A DNA stretch of 64,000 nucleotides from Novosphingobium sp. CECT 9465 (GCF_920987055.1 NZ_CAKLBX010000001.1:2528501-2592500), one strand, 5' to 3'. Numbered from the stretch's first letter, positions 23,669 through 32,824 are shown. Notes: generated from the letters alone by a model not told the origin. Made by a program: numbers and translations.

Positions 23669-25264
23669 ATGATGGACGGAACAATCCTGCCGCAAACCCG
23701 GCGCGAACTGCTGCGGATGATCGGCACGACCGGCGGCACCATGGCGATGTATCAGGCGATGACCGTGCTGGGCCATGCCGCCGAAACGCAGTTCACCGGC
23801 CCGCCGATGCTTTCAGGGGCGCGCAAGGGGGCGAGCGTGCTGGTGCTGGGCGCAGGCCTTGCCGGAATGCTGGCGGCCCATGAACTGACCAGGGCCGGGT
23901 ACAAGGTGACCGTGCTGGAATATCAGGACCGGCTGGGCGGCCGCAACATCGCGATCCGGGGTGGAGACAAGGTGGTCGAAGCCGGCGGATCGGTGCAGGA
24001 CTGCACGTTTGCGCCGGGCAATTACCTCAACCCCGGCCCATGGCGCATCCCGCACCATCACCGTACGCTTTTGCACTACTGCAAGCAGTTCGGGGTGGAA
24101 CTTGAGCCGTTCATCCAGTTGAATCACAACGCCTTTGTCCATCGCACCAAGGCATTCGGCGGGAAGCCCCAGCGCTATCGCGAGCTTGCGGTGGACTTCA
24201 AGGGCCACGTTTCGGAATTGCTGGCCAAGGCGTTGAACGTCGGGTCGCTGGACGATAAACTGACCAGGGAAGACAAGGACAAGCTGCTTGTCGCCATGCG
24301 CGAATGGGGCGTGCTCGACAAGGATCTGGCCTATACCAGCAGCCTCAACGCTTCGGGCCAGCGCGGGTTCGACAAGGCTCCGGGCGGTGGCGTGGATGGC
24401 GCGCCGATGCCGTCGAAGATCAACGGCCTGTCCGATGTGCTGGATTCGCACGTCTGGGGCCAGATGGGCTTCTTCTTTGCCAATGTGATGCAGACAACGA
24501 TGTTCCAGCCCAAAGGCGGCATGGACATGATCGGCAAGGCCTTTGCCCGGCAGGTCGGCAAGCTGGTGCGGCTGAACACGCGCGTCACCGCACTGGCGCA
24601 GGATGAAAAGGGCGTGACGGCAACGTGGGAGGATGCGCTGACGGGGCAGAAAGGATCGACCAGCGCCGATTATTGCGTCTGCACGATTCCCGCCTCGATC
24701 CTAAATCAGATCGACATGCAGGTCGGCGCGCCGATGAAGGCCGCGCTCAAGGCCCTGCCCTATTCCAGCGGGGTCAAGATCGGGCTGGAGATGCGCCGCC
24801 GGTTCTGGGAAGAGGACTATTCAATCTATGGCGGGCACAGCTTCACCGATCAGGCGATCGGGCTGATTTCCTATCCCAACGACAGGTTCTTCAAGGACGG
24901 TCCGGCAGTGCTGCTCGGCTCTTTCGCCAGCGGGTTGGGCGGATACCAGTTGGCCGGGATGACTCCGGCCCAGCGGATCGAAGCCGCACTGGCGCAGGGA
25001 TCGGTGTTTCATCCCGCAGAATACCGCAAGGAATTCGTCTCTGGCGTGTCCTATGCGTGGAGCCGCGCACCGTGGATTCTGGGGTGCTGCGCCATGTGGA
25101 CCGACGAAAGCCGCGCGGCCCATTACCAGAACCTGTGCGCGATCGACGGGCGCATCGTGATGGCGGGCGAACATGCATCCTATTACGGCTGCTGGATGGA
25201 AGGCGCGCTGCTGTCATCCCTCGACGCCGTAACCCGCCTGCACAGGCGCGCCTTGGCGGCCTGA
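23669..25264 (+). CDS. Tat-exported flavin monoamine oxidase family protein
   Basis: The protein (531 residues, or 530 from the second ATG at 23672, which is better placed behind AGGGAG) starts with a twin-arginine leader ('QTRRELLRMIGTTGG'). The FAD-binding fold 'ASVLVLGAGLAGMLAAHEL' and the flavin amine oxidase motif 'VLEYQDRLGGRNIAIRGGDKVVEAGG' (in pieces) follow. The C-terminal FAD motif is 'IVMAGEHASYYGCWMEGAL'. It oxidises an amine or amino acid to an imine in the periplasm. It belongs to the same broad family as L-amino-acid oxidases and NicA2, but the substrate is unknown. Operon with the cytochrome c; divergent from the exported RidA. A strong bidirectional terminator follows. Confidence 0.88.
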   Translation: MMDGTILPQTRRELLRMIGTTGGTMAMYQAMTVLGHAAETQFTGPPMLSGARKGASVLVLGAGLAGMLAAHELTRAGYKVTVLEYQDRLGGRNIAIRGGDKVVEAGGSVQDCTFAPGNYLNPGPWRIPHHHRTLLHYCKQFGVELEPFIQLNHNAFVHRTKAFGGKPQRYRELAVDFKGHVSELLAKALNVGSLDDKLTREDKDKLLVAMREWGVLDKDLAYTSSLNASGQRGFDKAPGGGVDGAPMPSKINGLSDVLDSHVWGQMGFFFANVMQTTMFQPKGGMDMIGKAFARQVGKLVRLNTRVTALAQDEKGVTATWEDALTGQKGSTSADYCVCTIPASILNQIDMQVGAPMKAALKALPYSSGVKIGLEMRRRFWEEDYSIYGGHSFTDQAIGLISYPNDRFFKDGPAVLLGSFASGLGGYQLAGMTPAQRIEAALAQGSVFHPAEYRKEFVSGVSYAWSRAPWILGCCAMWTDESRAAHYQNLCAIDGRIVMAGEHASYYGCWMEGALLSSLDAVTRLHRRALAA

Positions 25265-25270
25265 GCCACG

Positions 25271-25306
25271 AAAAAGGGGCGGCGGCCCGGAAGCCCCGCC
25301 CCTTTT
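25271..25306. terminator. Bidirectional intrinsic terminator
   Basis: AAAAGGGGCGG (25272-25282) pairs perfectly with CCGCCCCTTTT (25296-25306) around a 13-base loop. The A-run on one side and T-run on the other give a U-tract on either strand. It lies between the convergent amine oxidase and cyclophilin genes and should end both transcripts. Confidence 0.9.
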
Positions 25307-25325
25307 CCATGCGATTTCGGTTGGA

Positions 25326-25781
25326 TCAGGCCGGAACGACCGTTGCCTTGCTGATCACGCCCGGCTTTGCCGGCGGTTCGCCCTTGGGCAGCGCATCGAC
25401 ATGTTCCATGCCGCTGATGACCTGGCCCCAGACCGTGTACTGCTTGTCGAGGAAGCGGGCATCGTCGAAGCAGATGAAGAACTGGCTGTTGGCCGAGTGC
25501 GGCGCGCTGGTGCGGGCCATCGAGCACACGCCGCGCACATGCGGTTCGGCGTTGAATTCAGCCTTGAGGTCGGGCTTGCTGGAACCGCCCATGCCGGTGC
25601 CTTGTGGACAGCCGCCCTGCGCCATGAAGCCGGGGATCACGCGGTGAAACTTCACGCCATCGTAAAAGCCTTCACCGACCAGTTCCTTGATCCGTTCCAC
25701 GTGACCGGGGGCGAGATCGGGACGCAGCTTGATAACCACATCCCCGGAGTCGAGCGAAAGCACGAGATTTTCGTCAGCCAT
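25326..25781 (-). CDS. Cyclophilin-type peptidyl-prolyl cis-trans isomerase
   Basis: The 151-residue cytoplasmic protein is a compact PpiB-like cyclophilin, catalysing cis-trans isomerisation of X-Pro bonds. Motifs seen are 'YDGVKFHRVIPGFMAQGG' (catalytic Arg and Phe), 'GMGGSSKPDLKAEFN', and 'NSQFFICFDDARFLDKQYTVWGQV' in pieces. There is no signal peptide. The ATG at 25781 has AGGAAGGAA about ten bases upstream; a TTG three codons earlier is less likely. It is transcribed alone, convergent with the amine oxidase and divergent from mgtE. Confidence 0.95.
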   Translation of the reverse strand: MADENLVLSLDSGDVVIKLRPDLAPGHVERIKELVGEGFYDGVKFHRVIPGFMAQGGCPQGTGMGGSSKPDLKAEFNAEPHVRGVCSMARTSAPHSANSQFFICFDDARFLDKQYTVWGQVISGMEHVDALPKGEPPAKPGVISKATVVPA

Positions 25782-25893
25782 TTGTCGCAATTCCTTCCTG
25801 TTTGACGCCGATATAGGGTGTTGAAAAAGAAAGTCACGCCTACCTCTGCCAAGGCGGTTTGCTTTTACCGGTCAGGAGGGTAACCCCGCCGCA

Positions 25894-27342
25894 ATGCAGC
25901 GCGACGAAGACCTGATTGAAACCCTGGCTTCCGACGAGGACGATGCAGTCCCGGCGGCCGAACCTTCGCGCCATGCCGAAAGCCTGGATGAGGAAGACAA
26001 CACCCTGCGTCCCGGCTTCGTGCGCAAGGTCGTCGAAGCGCTGGAAAGCGACGATCACGAGCGCGTCTACAACCTTGTAGAGCCGCTTCACCCCGCCGAC
26101 ATCGCCGACCTGTTCGAACTGATCGACCGCGAAGACCGCGTTCTTCTGGCGCGCGCGATCAACGATCTGATGGGCGGCGAGGTCTTCGCGGAACTGAACG
26201 ATCACGTCCGCGAATTTCTGGTCGAAGAGCTGGACTACGATGAGGTCGCCGAGCTTGCAGAACAGATGGAGACGGACGACGCCGTCGCCCTGATCGAGGA
26301 CCTTGACGAGGAAGACCAGCAGGCCGTGCTGGCCGAGATGGAGCCGGAAGACCGCGCGGCCATCGAATCGGCGCTGTCATACCCTGAAGAAACCGCCGGC
26401 CGCCTGATGAGCCGCGACGTGATCGCGGTGCCGGAAGCGATGACCGTGGGCGATCTGATCGATTTCCTGCGCCGCAACGACGATCTTCCCACCGAATTCT
26501 GGGAAGTGTTCATCGTCGATCCCAAGCATCACCCGCTGGGCACCTGCCAGCTATCGTGGATATTGCGCGCACCGCGCAGCGTACTGCTGGCCGACGTTAT
26601 GAAGCGCGACCAGACGCTGATTCCGGTGACGATGGATCAGGAAGAAGTCGCGCTGCGTTTCCAGAAATATGCGCTGATTTCCGCCGCCGTGGTCGATGAA
26701 AGCGGGCGGCTGGTCGGGCAGATCACCGTCGATGATATCGTCCACATCATTCAGGAAGAAGCGAGCGAGGACATCCTGCGCCTTTCGGGCGCGGGCGACG
26801 GCGACATCAATGAGCCGATCCTGCTGACGGTGCGGACGCGCCTTACCTGGCTGGTGGTGAACCTTGGCACCGCGCTGGTGGCCGCATCGGTGGTCGGCCT
26901 GTTCCAGGGCGCGATTGCGCGGTTCGCGCTGCTGGCGGTGCTGATGCCGATCGTTTCGGGCATGGGCGGCAATGCGGGCACACAGACGCTGGCCGTGGTC
27001 GTGCGCGCCATCGCCACGAATCAGCTGACCAGTTCCAACACCGTGCGGATGATCCTGCGCGAACTGCGCATCGCCACCGCCAATGGGCTGACGCTGGGGT
27101 TGCTGATCGGCAGCGGCACTGCGCTGCTTTTCGGCAACCCGTTGCTGGGCACGGTGATCGGCGCGGCCATGGTCATCAACAATCTGGTGGCTGGCCTTGC
27201 CGGGATCATGGTGCCGGTAACGCTGGATCGCCTGAAAATCGACCCGGCTGTCTCATCTGCCGTATTCGTGACGATGGCCACCGATGTCATGGGCTTCTTC
27301 TCGTTCCTCGGCCTTGCCGTGCTGAGCGGGCTTGCAAGCTGA
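25894..27342 (+). CDS. mgtE: Magnesium transporter MgtE
   Basis: The 482-residue protein has the MgtE order: a cytoplasmic acidic N-domain of repeated helices (about 35-155), a CBS pair (about 160-280, 'SYPEETAGRLMSRDVIAV' start), a plug helix, and five membrane spans (about 305-480) with 'MPIVSGMGGNAGTQTLAVVVRA' (in pieces), the pore signature. It imports Mg2+ through a channel gated by internal Mg2+ binding to the N and CBS domains. The best ribosome binding site (AGGAGG) lies about 14 bases before the ATG, longer than usual. A monocistronic unit, divergent from the cyclophilin gene; a REP palindrome follows. Confidence 0.95.
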   Translation: MQRDEDLIETLASDEDDAVPAAEPSRHAESLDEEDNTLRPGFVRKVVEALESDDHERVYNLVEPLHPADIADLFELIDREDRVLLARAINDLMGGEVFAELNDHVREFLVEELDYDEVAELAEQMETDDAVALIEDLDEEDQQAVLAEMEPEDRAAIESALSYPEETAGRLMSRDVIAVPEAMTVGDLIDFLRRNDDLPTEFWEVFIVDPKHHPLGTCQLSWILRAPRSVLLADVMKRDQTLIPVTMDQEEVALRFQKYALISAAVVDESGRLVGQITVDDIVHIIQEEASEDILRLSGAGDGDINEPILLTVRTRLTWLVVNLGTALVAASVVGLFQGAIARFALLAVLMPIVSGMGGNAGTQTLAVVVRAIATNQLTSSNTVRMILRELRIATANGLTLGLLIGSGTALLFGNPLLGTVIGAAMVINNLVAGLAGIMVPVTLDRLKIDPAVSSAVFVTMATDVMGFFSFLGLAVLSGLAS

Positions 27343-27367
27343 ACTGACGCCATTGATTAAAGCCACT

Positions 27368-27445
27368 CGTCATTGCGAGCGAAGCGAAGCAATCCAGAGC
27401 GTTTCGCGCCGTGCTCTGGATGGCTTCGCTTCGCTCGCAATGACG
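27368..27445. repeat. REP-like palindromic repeat
   Basis: A 33-base arm starting CGTCATTGCGAGCGAAGCG (27368-27400) is repeated inverted at 27413-27445 with one mismatch and a 12-base loop. It would fold into a very long hairpin. Elements with the same CGTCATTGCGAGC outer end are widespread in sphingomonad and other alphaproteobacterial intergenic regions. Sited between mgtE and the DUF1489 gene, where it may stabilise or terminate the mgtE transcript. Confidence 0.88.
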
Positions 27446-27476
27446 CAACCCACTCAAGTTAGCGTAATTTAGACCC

Positions 27477-27884
27477 ATGCCGCTTCACATGACCAAAGTT
27501 GCCTATGGCGCGCAGTCGCTGACTGAAATCCATGAGTGGTTTTCAGCAGATGGCCGCCGGGGCGATGCCCGCGAGGCACGGTTGACGACCAAGAACCGCC
27601 CCAAGCGCGCGGCGGAAATGATCGGCAGTTCGCTGTACTGGATTCACAAGCACCAGTTGGTGGCGCGTTCGGAAATCCTTGGGTTCGAGGAGGCCGAGGG
27701 CGGGCGCACGAATATCGTCATTTCGACCAAGCTGATCGACGTCCACCCCCACCCCAAACGCGCCCACCAAGGCTGGCGCTATCTGGAAGACGCCGACGCC
27801 CCCCGCGATCTGGCCGATGGCGAAGCGGGGGAAGTGCTGCCCGCGCAGATTGCTGCGGACTTGGCGAAGTTGGGGTTGGTTTAA
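27477..27884 (+). CDS. DUF1489 family protein
   Basis: The 135-residue cytoplasmic protein matches the alphaproteobacterial DUF1489 family as I know it: an N-terminal 'LTEIHEWF' region, 'TKNRPKRAAEMIGSSLYWIHKH' (in pieces), and the hallmark 'HPKRAHQGWRYLEDADAPRDL'. No membrane span or signal peptide. The function is unknown; the conserved Trp/His/Arg residues suggest a binding role only by inference. It lies downstream of the REP palindrome and converges on the SulP gene, from which it is separated by a short tandem duplication. Confidence 0.8.
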   Translation: MPLHMTKVAYGAQSLTEIHEWFSADGRRGDAREARLTTKNRPKRAAEMIGSSLYWIHKHQLVARSEILGFEEAEGGRTNIVISTKLIDVHPHPKRAHQGWRYLEDADAPRDLADGEAGEVLPAQIAADLAKLGLV

Positions 27885-27886
27885 CC

Positions 27887-27927
27887 CATCAATGCGGCAC
27901 CACGCCGCATCAATGCGGCACCACGCC
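27887..27927. repeat. 20-base tandem duplication at the 3' end of the SulP gene
   Basis: CATCAATGCGGCACCACGCC occurs at 27887-27906 and again at 27908-27927, one base apart. The right copy encodes the last six SulP residues and its stop; the left copy lies just beyond, so the same residues and a second in-frame stop are repeated. The junction makes a perfect inverted repeat, GCCGCAT and ATGCGGC around two bases (27904-27919), between two convergent genes. Confidence 0.85.
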
Positions 27928-29406
27928 CAACTCAACCCCTGTCTTGTCATGCAAGGCGAAGCGGTCGATGATGTCGGCGCTGGCTTCGTTGTAGCCGATC
28001 ACCGCAACACTACGCCCGGCACGGCGCAACTTGTCGACGATCTTGTCGAGCGCGCCGACTGCCGAAATATCCCAGAAGTGCGCGCGGGATACGTCGATGG
28101 TGACGCTTTGCGCGCTGTCTTCTCCATCGAACGCGCGGGTGAAGCGATCGACCGAGGCGAAGAAGATTTCGCCGCGCACGTTGTAAGTGGCGGCGGTGCC
28201 ATCGGCAGAGGCGTTGCGTTCCACCGCGAACATGCGCTGGACTTTGCCCGCGAAGAAGATGCCCGATAGCAGCACGCCTGCCAGAACGCCGAGCGCCAGA
28301 TCACGCGTGGCGACGACGACGACCACGGTGGTCAGCATCACCGCCGACGAGGTGGGCGGATGGCGGCGCAAGTTGGGAATCGAGTTCCAGCTGAATGCGC
28401 CGATGGAAACCATGATCATCACCGCGACCAGTGCGGCCATCGGCACCCCGCCAACCCATTCGCCCGCCGCCACGAGCAGGAACAGCAGGAACGTGCCTGA
28501 AACGAACGTGGACAGCCGCCCGCGCCCGCCCGACGCGATGTTCATCACCGATTGTCCGATCACGGCACAACCGCCCATTCCGCCGAACAGTGCGGCCACG
28601 ATGTTGGCCACGCCCTGCCCTTTGCATTCGCGCTGCTTCACGCTTTCGGTGTGAGTCATGTCGTCGATGATCTGAGCCGTCATCAGCGATTCCAGCAGAC
28701 CGACGGCGGCCATCGTGAGCGAATAGGGTGCGATGATGCGCAGTGTTTCGAACGTGAGCGGCACATTTGGCAGGGCAAAAACAGGCAATCCATCGGGCAA
28801 CTTGCCGGAATCGCCCACCGTGTTGACCGGCAAATCCAGCCAGATGGTGATGGCGGTAAGCACGAGGATGGCGACCAGCGGCGATGGCACGGCGCGGGTG
28901 ATGCGCGGCAGCAGGTAGATCAGCACCAGCCCGGCGGCGACCAGCGCGTAAGTTTCCCAGCCGACGTTGGTGAGTTGCGGCAACTGGGCCATGAAAACGA
29001 GGATGGCCAGCGCGTTGACGAAGCCGGTGATGACCGAGCGTGAAACGAACTGCATCAGCAGATCGAGCCGGAGGAACCCGGCGATGGCCTGAAACACACC
29101 CATCAGGATGGTGGCGGCAAACAGGTATTCCACGCCATGATCGCGCACCAGCGGCGTGACCAGCACGGCCACGGCGGCGGTCGCGGCAGAGATCATGCCG
29201 GGTCGGCCACCGATAAAGGCGATGACCATGGCAATAGTGACCGAGGCATAAAGGCCGACACGCGGATCGACGCCCGCGATGATCGAAAAACCGATGGCTT
29301 CGGGAATCAATGCGAGTGAGACGACGATCCCGGCAAGGACATCACGGCGAACGGATTCAGGCCCGGCGAACCATTCGCGGACGTAACTGGCGATTTTTGC
29401 AGGCAT
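27910..29406 (-). CDS. SulP/SLC26 family anion transporter with STAS domain
   Basis: The 498-residue inner-membrane protein has the SulP fold: ten or more spans in residues 20-400 with '[31 protein letters not shown]' (in pieces) and '[26 protein letters not shown]' (in pieces), then a C-terminal STAS domain (about 405-495, '[24 protein letters not shown]'). SulP proteins carry sulfate, bicarbonate, dicarboxylates or other anions; no carbonic anhydrase or sulfur gene is adjacent to decide. The 3' end carries a tandem duplication. The next upstream gene on this strand is nudC, 172 bases away. Confidence 0.93.
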   Translation of the reverse strand: MPAKIASYVREWFAGPESVRRDVLAGIVVSLALIPEAIGFSIIAGVDPRVGLYASVTIAMVIAFIGGRPGMISAATAAVAVLVTPLVRDHGVEYLFAATILMGVFQAIAGFLRLDLLMQFVSRSVITGFVNALAILVFMAQLPQLTNVGWETYALVAAGLVLIYLLPRITRAVPSPLVAILVLTAITIWLDLPVNTVGDSGKLPDGLPVFALPNVPLTFETLRIIAPYSLTMAAVGLLESLMTAQIIDDMTHTESVKQRECKGQGVANIVAALFGGMGGCAVIGQSVMNIASGGRGRLSTFVSGTFLLFLLVAAGEWVGGVPMAALVAVMIMVSIGAFSWNSIPNLRRHPPTSSAVMLTTVVVVVATRDLALGVLAGVLLSGIFFAGKVQRMFAVERNASADGTAATYNVRGEIFFASVDRFTRAFDGEDSAQSVTIDVSRAHFWDISAVGALDKIVDKLRRAGRSVAVIGYNEASADIIDRFALHDKTGVELGVVPH

Positions 29407-29501
29407 TGGGGTTCCACATCAGGGCGCGTGGCGCGGCTTGGCCGGGCTGGAATGCAATTTCACGCGTGATGTTGTCCGGCGGATCGGCGGCCGGAAGAGC
29501 C

Positions 29502-29520
29502 ACCCGGAATTTCACCGGGT
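29502..29520 (-). terminator. Short hairpin between nudC and the SulP gene
   Basis: ACCCGG and CCGGGT flank a seven-base loop in the 172-base gap. No T-run follows on the minus strand. It could be a weak terminator after nudC or a leader hairpin. Confidence 0.3.
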
Positions 29521-29578
29521 CCTTGCGAATGGATGGTCCTTAGGCAATGGCGCGCACCTTTGGCAAGCCCGGTACAAG

Positions 29579-30460
29579 TTACCGCGCCAGCCACCATTTG
29601 AGCAAATGGTGCGCCACGGCAAACGGCGGAGGCGCGATGAATGCGCCGTCCTCCGCCCCGGTCATGGCATAGCGCACTTCTTCGCGGGTGAACCAGCGCG
29701 CGTCGTCGAGTTCGGTTTCATCGATGACGATAGTCTTGTCGTCGGCATAAGCGTGGCAGCCGATCATCAGGGATGACGGGAACGGCCATGGCTGGCTGGC
29801 GACATATTCGACCGAGCGGGCCTTTACCCCTGCTTCTTCCAGGACTTCGCGCATGACCGCACCTTCGAGGCTTTCGCCGGGTTCGACAAAGCCAGCCAGC
29901 GCGGAAAAGCGACGGGGGGGAAAACGGGGCTGGCGGCCCAGCAGGAGTTCACCTTCGCATTCTACGGTCATGATGGTGACCGGATCGACGCGGGGGAAGT
30001 GTTCGGCCTTGCAATTTTCGCTGGTGCACCCGCGCTGCCAGCCCCCCTTGGCCAGCACGGTAACGCTGCCACAACGGGCGCAGAAGCGGTGGCGGGCATG
30101 CCAATCGACAAGGCTGCGCGCGCCGCCGTAGATCGCAAGATCGGCGGGTGAGAGCATGCCCATCGCGGTCCACAGGCGCGGGTTCGGCGGGGCAACGCTG
30201 CCCATCATCGCGGGCGTGACTTGCGCGAAACAAGCGCGCCCATCTTCCATCAGGCCCAGGAAAACGAGTTCGGCGGCGGGATCGGCATCGGCCAGCGTAC
30301 CCCAATCGAGGCTGCCATCGGGCGCTATCACCGGATCGATCCCATCGAGTTTGAGCAAGCGCGCGCGCCAGTCCATCAGGCTGCCGAGCTTTTCGGCATC
30401 GGCGCGGATGTGGTCGGCGCGGTCGAGGCCAGTGCTTGCAAATGCGATCGTGGATTCCAT
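29579..30460 (-). CDS. nudC: NAD+ diphosphatase (NADH pyrophosphatase)
   Basis: The 293-residue Nudix hydrolase cleaves NAD(H) to NMN(H) and AMP and can remove NAD caps from RNA. It has an N-terminal domain, a four-Cys zinc ribbon ('FCARCGS' ... 'GCTSENCKAEHFPRVDP'), and the Nudix box 'GFVEPGESLEGAVMREVLEEAG' (in pieces, with the REVLEEAG core), followed by 'SQPWPFPSSLMIGCHAYA', the NudC-type specificity stretch. Its ATG shares one base with the stop of the upstream serine hydrolase, so the two are translationally coupled. The operon order on the minus strand is mutY, serine hydrolase, nudC. Confidence 0.95.
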   Translation of the reverse strand: MESTIAFASTGLDRADHIRADAEKLGSLMDWRARLLKLDGIDPVIAPDGSLDWGTLADADPAAELVFLGLMEDGRACFAQVTPAMMGSVAPPNPRLWTAMGMLSPADLAIYGGARSLVDWHARHRFCARCGSVTVLAKGGWQRGCTSENCKAEHFPRVDPVTIMTVECEGELLLGRQPRFPPRRFSALAGFVEPGESLEGAVMREVLEEAGVKARSVEYVASQPWPFPSSLMIGCHAYADDKTIVIDETELDDARWFTREEVRYAMTGAEDGAFIAPPPFAVAHHLLKWWLAR

Positions 30461-31755
30461 CAGGCTGCGGCCTTCTTTGCTGTGACATCGGCCAGCACGG
30501 CCTGTGCGAATTCGCGGTGAACCGGATAGGCTTCGGACGGCATATACTGCGTGTACAGCCCTGCCCTGATCCCGGCGCGATAATTGACAAAAGCGACAGT
30601 TCCGGCAGCCCCGCCCCAGCCATAGGTTCCGGCATCATCCCCCAGACCGACCGAACCACCTGCGCCGAAGCCGTTTCCTTTGATCAACGATTGCGAAACG
30701 TCTGCGGTTTCGGGCAGGAGATTGCTGGTGCCAAGCCGCACGGCGGCCTCGCTCATCACCTGCCGCCCATCGATACGGCCGAAGCCGAGCAACATGCGCA
30801 GGAAGCGGTCGTAATCGCGCGGGGACGAAACCAGCCCGGCGCCGCCGAACGGGCAGGGCGCCGGATCGAGATAGATCGAGGACTTGCCCGGATCAATCGG
30901 CAGCAACATTCCGGCAGCGACGGCATAATTGGTTGTAAGCCGCGCGACTTGCGCTTCGGGCACACGGAACCACGTTGAATCCATGCCAGCCGGTGCAAAC
31001 AGGCGTTCGTGCAGGAAGTGATCGAACGGCCGGCCCGATACGATTTCGATCAGACGCCCCATCAGGTCCAGACCGACCGCATAGCTCCATATGGTGCCCG
31101 GTTCATAAACCAGCGGCATCGTGGCCAGTACATCGGCAAATTGTGCCAGGCTGGACACCGGCGTGAAGCCTTCAAGCCCCGCCAAGGGCAAGCGGCTGGC
31201 CCGTCCCGGAACAAGACCTGCCTTGATGTAAGCGTCCTTTATCGGCCCGCTCTGGATGATCGAATAGCCAAGGCCCGACGTATGCGTAAGCAGGTGACGC
31301 ACGGTTATCTGGGTTTTTGCGGGGCGCAGATCGGTGATCGAGCCATCGGGCGTGACCTGCACCTGCATCTTGCCGAACGCCGGGATGAAATCGGCAATCG
31401 GCTGATCAAGCCGCAGCTTGCCTTCATCGATCAGCATCATCGCGGCCATGCCGGTGACGGGCTTGGTCATCGAATAGATACGGAACAGGCTGTCCATATC
31501 GACAGGGATCTGGCTGATTTTGGCAAGTGTGCCGCGCGCGATGTTTACCGGAGCGGCGCTGCTGCCCTGCCCCAATGCAGCGATCATGCCCGGAAGCCTG
31601 CCCGAACCGACATAGCCTTCGACCATCTGCGTGACGGCGGGAAAGCGCGCTTCGGCGGCAGCACTGGCCCAAGCCGCGTTTGGCAAAAGTGCGGTCCCGG
31701 CCCATGCACCAAGCGAGCCGATCAGGCCGCGACGCGATAGCGTGATGGCGTTCAT
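30460..31755 (-). CDS. Exported serine hydrolase, beta-lactamase class C/esterase family
   Basis: The 431-residue protein starts with a likely Tat leader ('LSRRGLIGSLGAWAGTALL', cleavage near 'NAAWA'). The catalytic S-x-x-K is in 'YSMTKPVTGMAAM' (Ser about residue 95), with the Tyr motif region 'IWSYAVGLDLMGRLIE' and a late 'YGWGGAAGTVAFV' that takes the KTG/HxG position. This is the layout of EstB-like esterases and penicillin-binding-like hydrolases, not a proven beta-lactamase. The ATG at 31755 follows AAGGAAGA; an upstream in-frame start would add a cytoplasmic stretch. It sits four bases after mutY and overlaps nudC, so it is in their operon. Confidence 0.88.
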   Translation of the reverse strand: MNAITLSRRGLIGSLGAWAGTALLPNAAWASAAAEARFPAVTQMVEGYVGSGRLPGMIAALGQGSSAAPVNIARGTLAKISQIPVDMDSLFRIYSMTKPVTGMAAMMLIDEGKLRLDQPIADFIPAFGKMQVQVTPDGSITDLRPAKTQITVRHLLTHTSGLGYSIIQSGPIKDAYIKAGLVPGRASRLPLAGLEGFTPVSSLAQFADVLATMPLVYEPGTIWSYAVGLDLMGRLIEIVSGRPFDHFLHERLFAPAGMDSTWFRVPEAQVARLTTNYAVAAGMLLPIDPGKSSIYLDPAPCPFGGAGLVSSPRDYDRFLRMLLGFGRIDGRQVMSEAAVRLGTSNLLPETADVSQSLIKGNGFGAGGSVGLGDDAGTYGWGGAAGTVAFVNYRAGIRAGLYTQYMPSEAYPVHREFAQAVLADVTAKKAAA

Positions 31756-31759
31756 GCGT

Positions 31760-32824
31760 TCAGGTCTTCCTTTCAGCAACTGCCAGCCGCGCCGCTTTGG
31801 CGAACACGGTGGGCAGTCCGGCAGCTTCGATTCCATCGACCGGCCACCATTCTCCCGGCGGCAGACTATCCAGTTCGGGCGAGGTGCAAAGCATCAATTG
31901 CAATTCCAGATCGAAATGGGTGAAGCTGTGGCGGACGACACCGCCCGGTAGCCATTGGCCGCCAAGCGCCTTCGCCCCATCACCGCGCGCCGACCAGCCA
32001 TCATCGGGCAAGGCGCGCATCCCGCCAAGCATCCCCCGCCCCGGCCGCTGGACGAGCAGGACTTTGCCGTCGCGTTCGATCCAGTAGGCACGGCCCTGGC
32101 GGGTGGGTTTGGGCTTTTTGGCGGCCTTGACCGGCAAGCGTTCGGGTGATCCTTCGGCTTGAGCGCGGCAGCCTTCACGCAGCGGGCACAGCATGCAGCG
32201 CGGCGCGCGCGAAGTGCAGATCGTGGCGCCAAGATCCATCATCGCCTGCGCAAAATCGCCCGCGCGCGCATCTGGCGTGATCATTGCGGCGGCAGTGCGG
32301 ATTGCAGGCCGCCCGGCAGGCAATGGTTCATCGATGGCGAACAGGCGCGCGACGACGCGTTCGACATTGGCATCGACCACCACGGCGCGGCGGCCAAAGG
32401 CAATCGCGGCGACAGCGGCGGCGGTATATTCGCCAAGACCGGGCAGCGCGCGCAGGGCCGCTTCCGTATCCGGGAAGGTGCCGCCCATGGCCGCAACCGC
32501 ACGGGCGCAGGCCAGCAGATTGCGGGCGCGGGCATAATAGCCAAGGCCAGCCCACGCTGCCATGACATCGGCATCATCGGCGGCGGCAAGATCGCTGACC
32601 GTGGGCCAGCGCGCCGTAAATTTCTCAAAATACGGGCCTACCGCCGCAACGGTGGTCTGCTGAAGCATGACTTCGGACAACCAGACCTTGTAGGGATCAG
32701 CACCGCTTTTGCCCGGAGCGATGCGCCATGGCAGGCGGCGGGCGTTCACATCGTACCACGCCAGCAATTTTCCCGCGGTTTTCGAGGTTTGCGAATTAAG
32801 GGGGAGTTGCGCTCTGGCCTGCAT
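31760..32824 (-). CDS. mutY: A/G-specific adenine DNA glycosylase
   Basis: The 354-residue enzyme removes adenine mispaired with 8-oxoguanine. It shows the family's catalytic and structural motifs: 'WLSEVMLQQTTVAAVGPYF' (catalytic Glu), helix-hairpin-helix 'LPGLGEYTAAAVAAIAFG', the catalytic Asp in 'VVVDANVERVVARL', and a [4Fe-4S] loop with Cys spacing C-x6-C-x2-C-x5-C ('ICTSRAPRCMLCPLREGC'). The C-terminal Nudix-like domain recognises 8-oxoG. First gene of the operon with the serine hydrolase and nudC, and divergent from the DUF721 gene with only 14 bases between starts. Confidence 0.96.
   Translation of the reverse strand: MQARAQLPLNSQTSKTAGKLLAWYDVNARRLPWRIAPGKSGADPYKVWLSEVMLQQTTVAAVGPYFEKFTARWPTVSDLAAADDADVMAAWAGLGYYARARNLLACARAVAAMGGTFPDTEAALRALPGLGEYTAAAVAAIAFGRRAVVVDANVERVVARLFAIDEPLPAGRPAIRTAAAMITPDARAGDFAQAMMDLGATICTSRAPRCMLCPLREGCRAQAEGSPERLPVKAAKKPKPTRQGRAYWIERDGKVLLVQRPGRGMLGGMRALPDDGWSARGDGAKALGGQWLPGGVVRHSFTHFDLELQLMLCTSPELDSLPPGEWWPVDGIEAAGLPTVFAKAARLAVAERKT

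Noticed and set aside
27887..27927. Short direct repeats as a CRISPR array
   Set aside because: Only two units with a one-base spacing, part of a gene end; no spacers, leader or cas genes.
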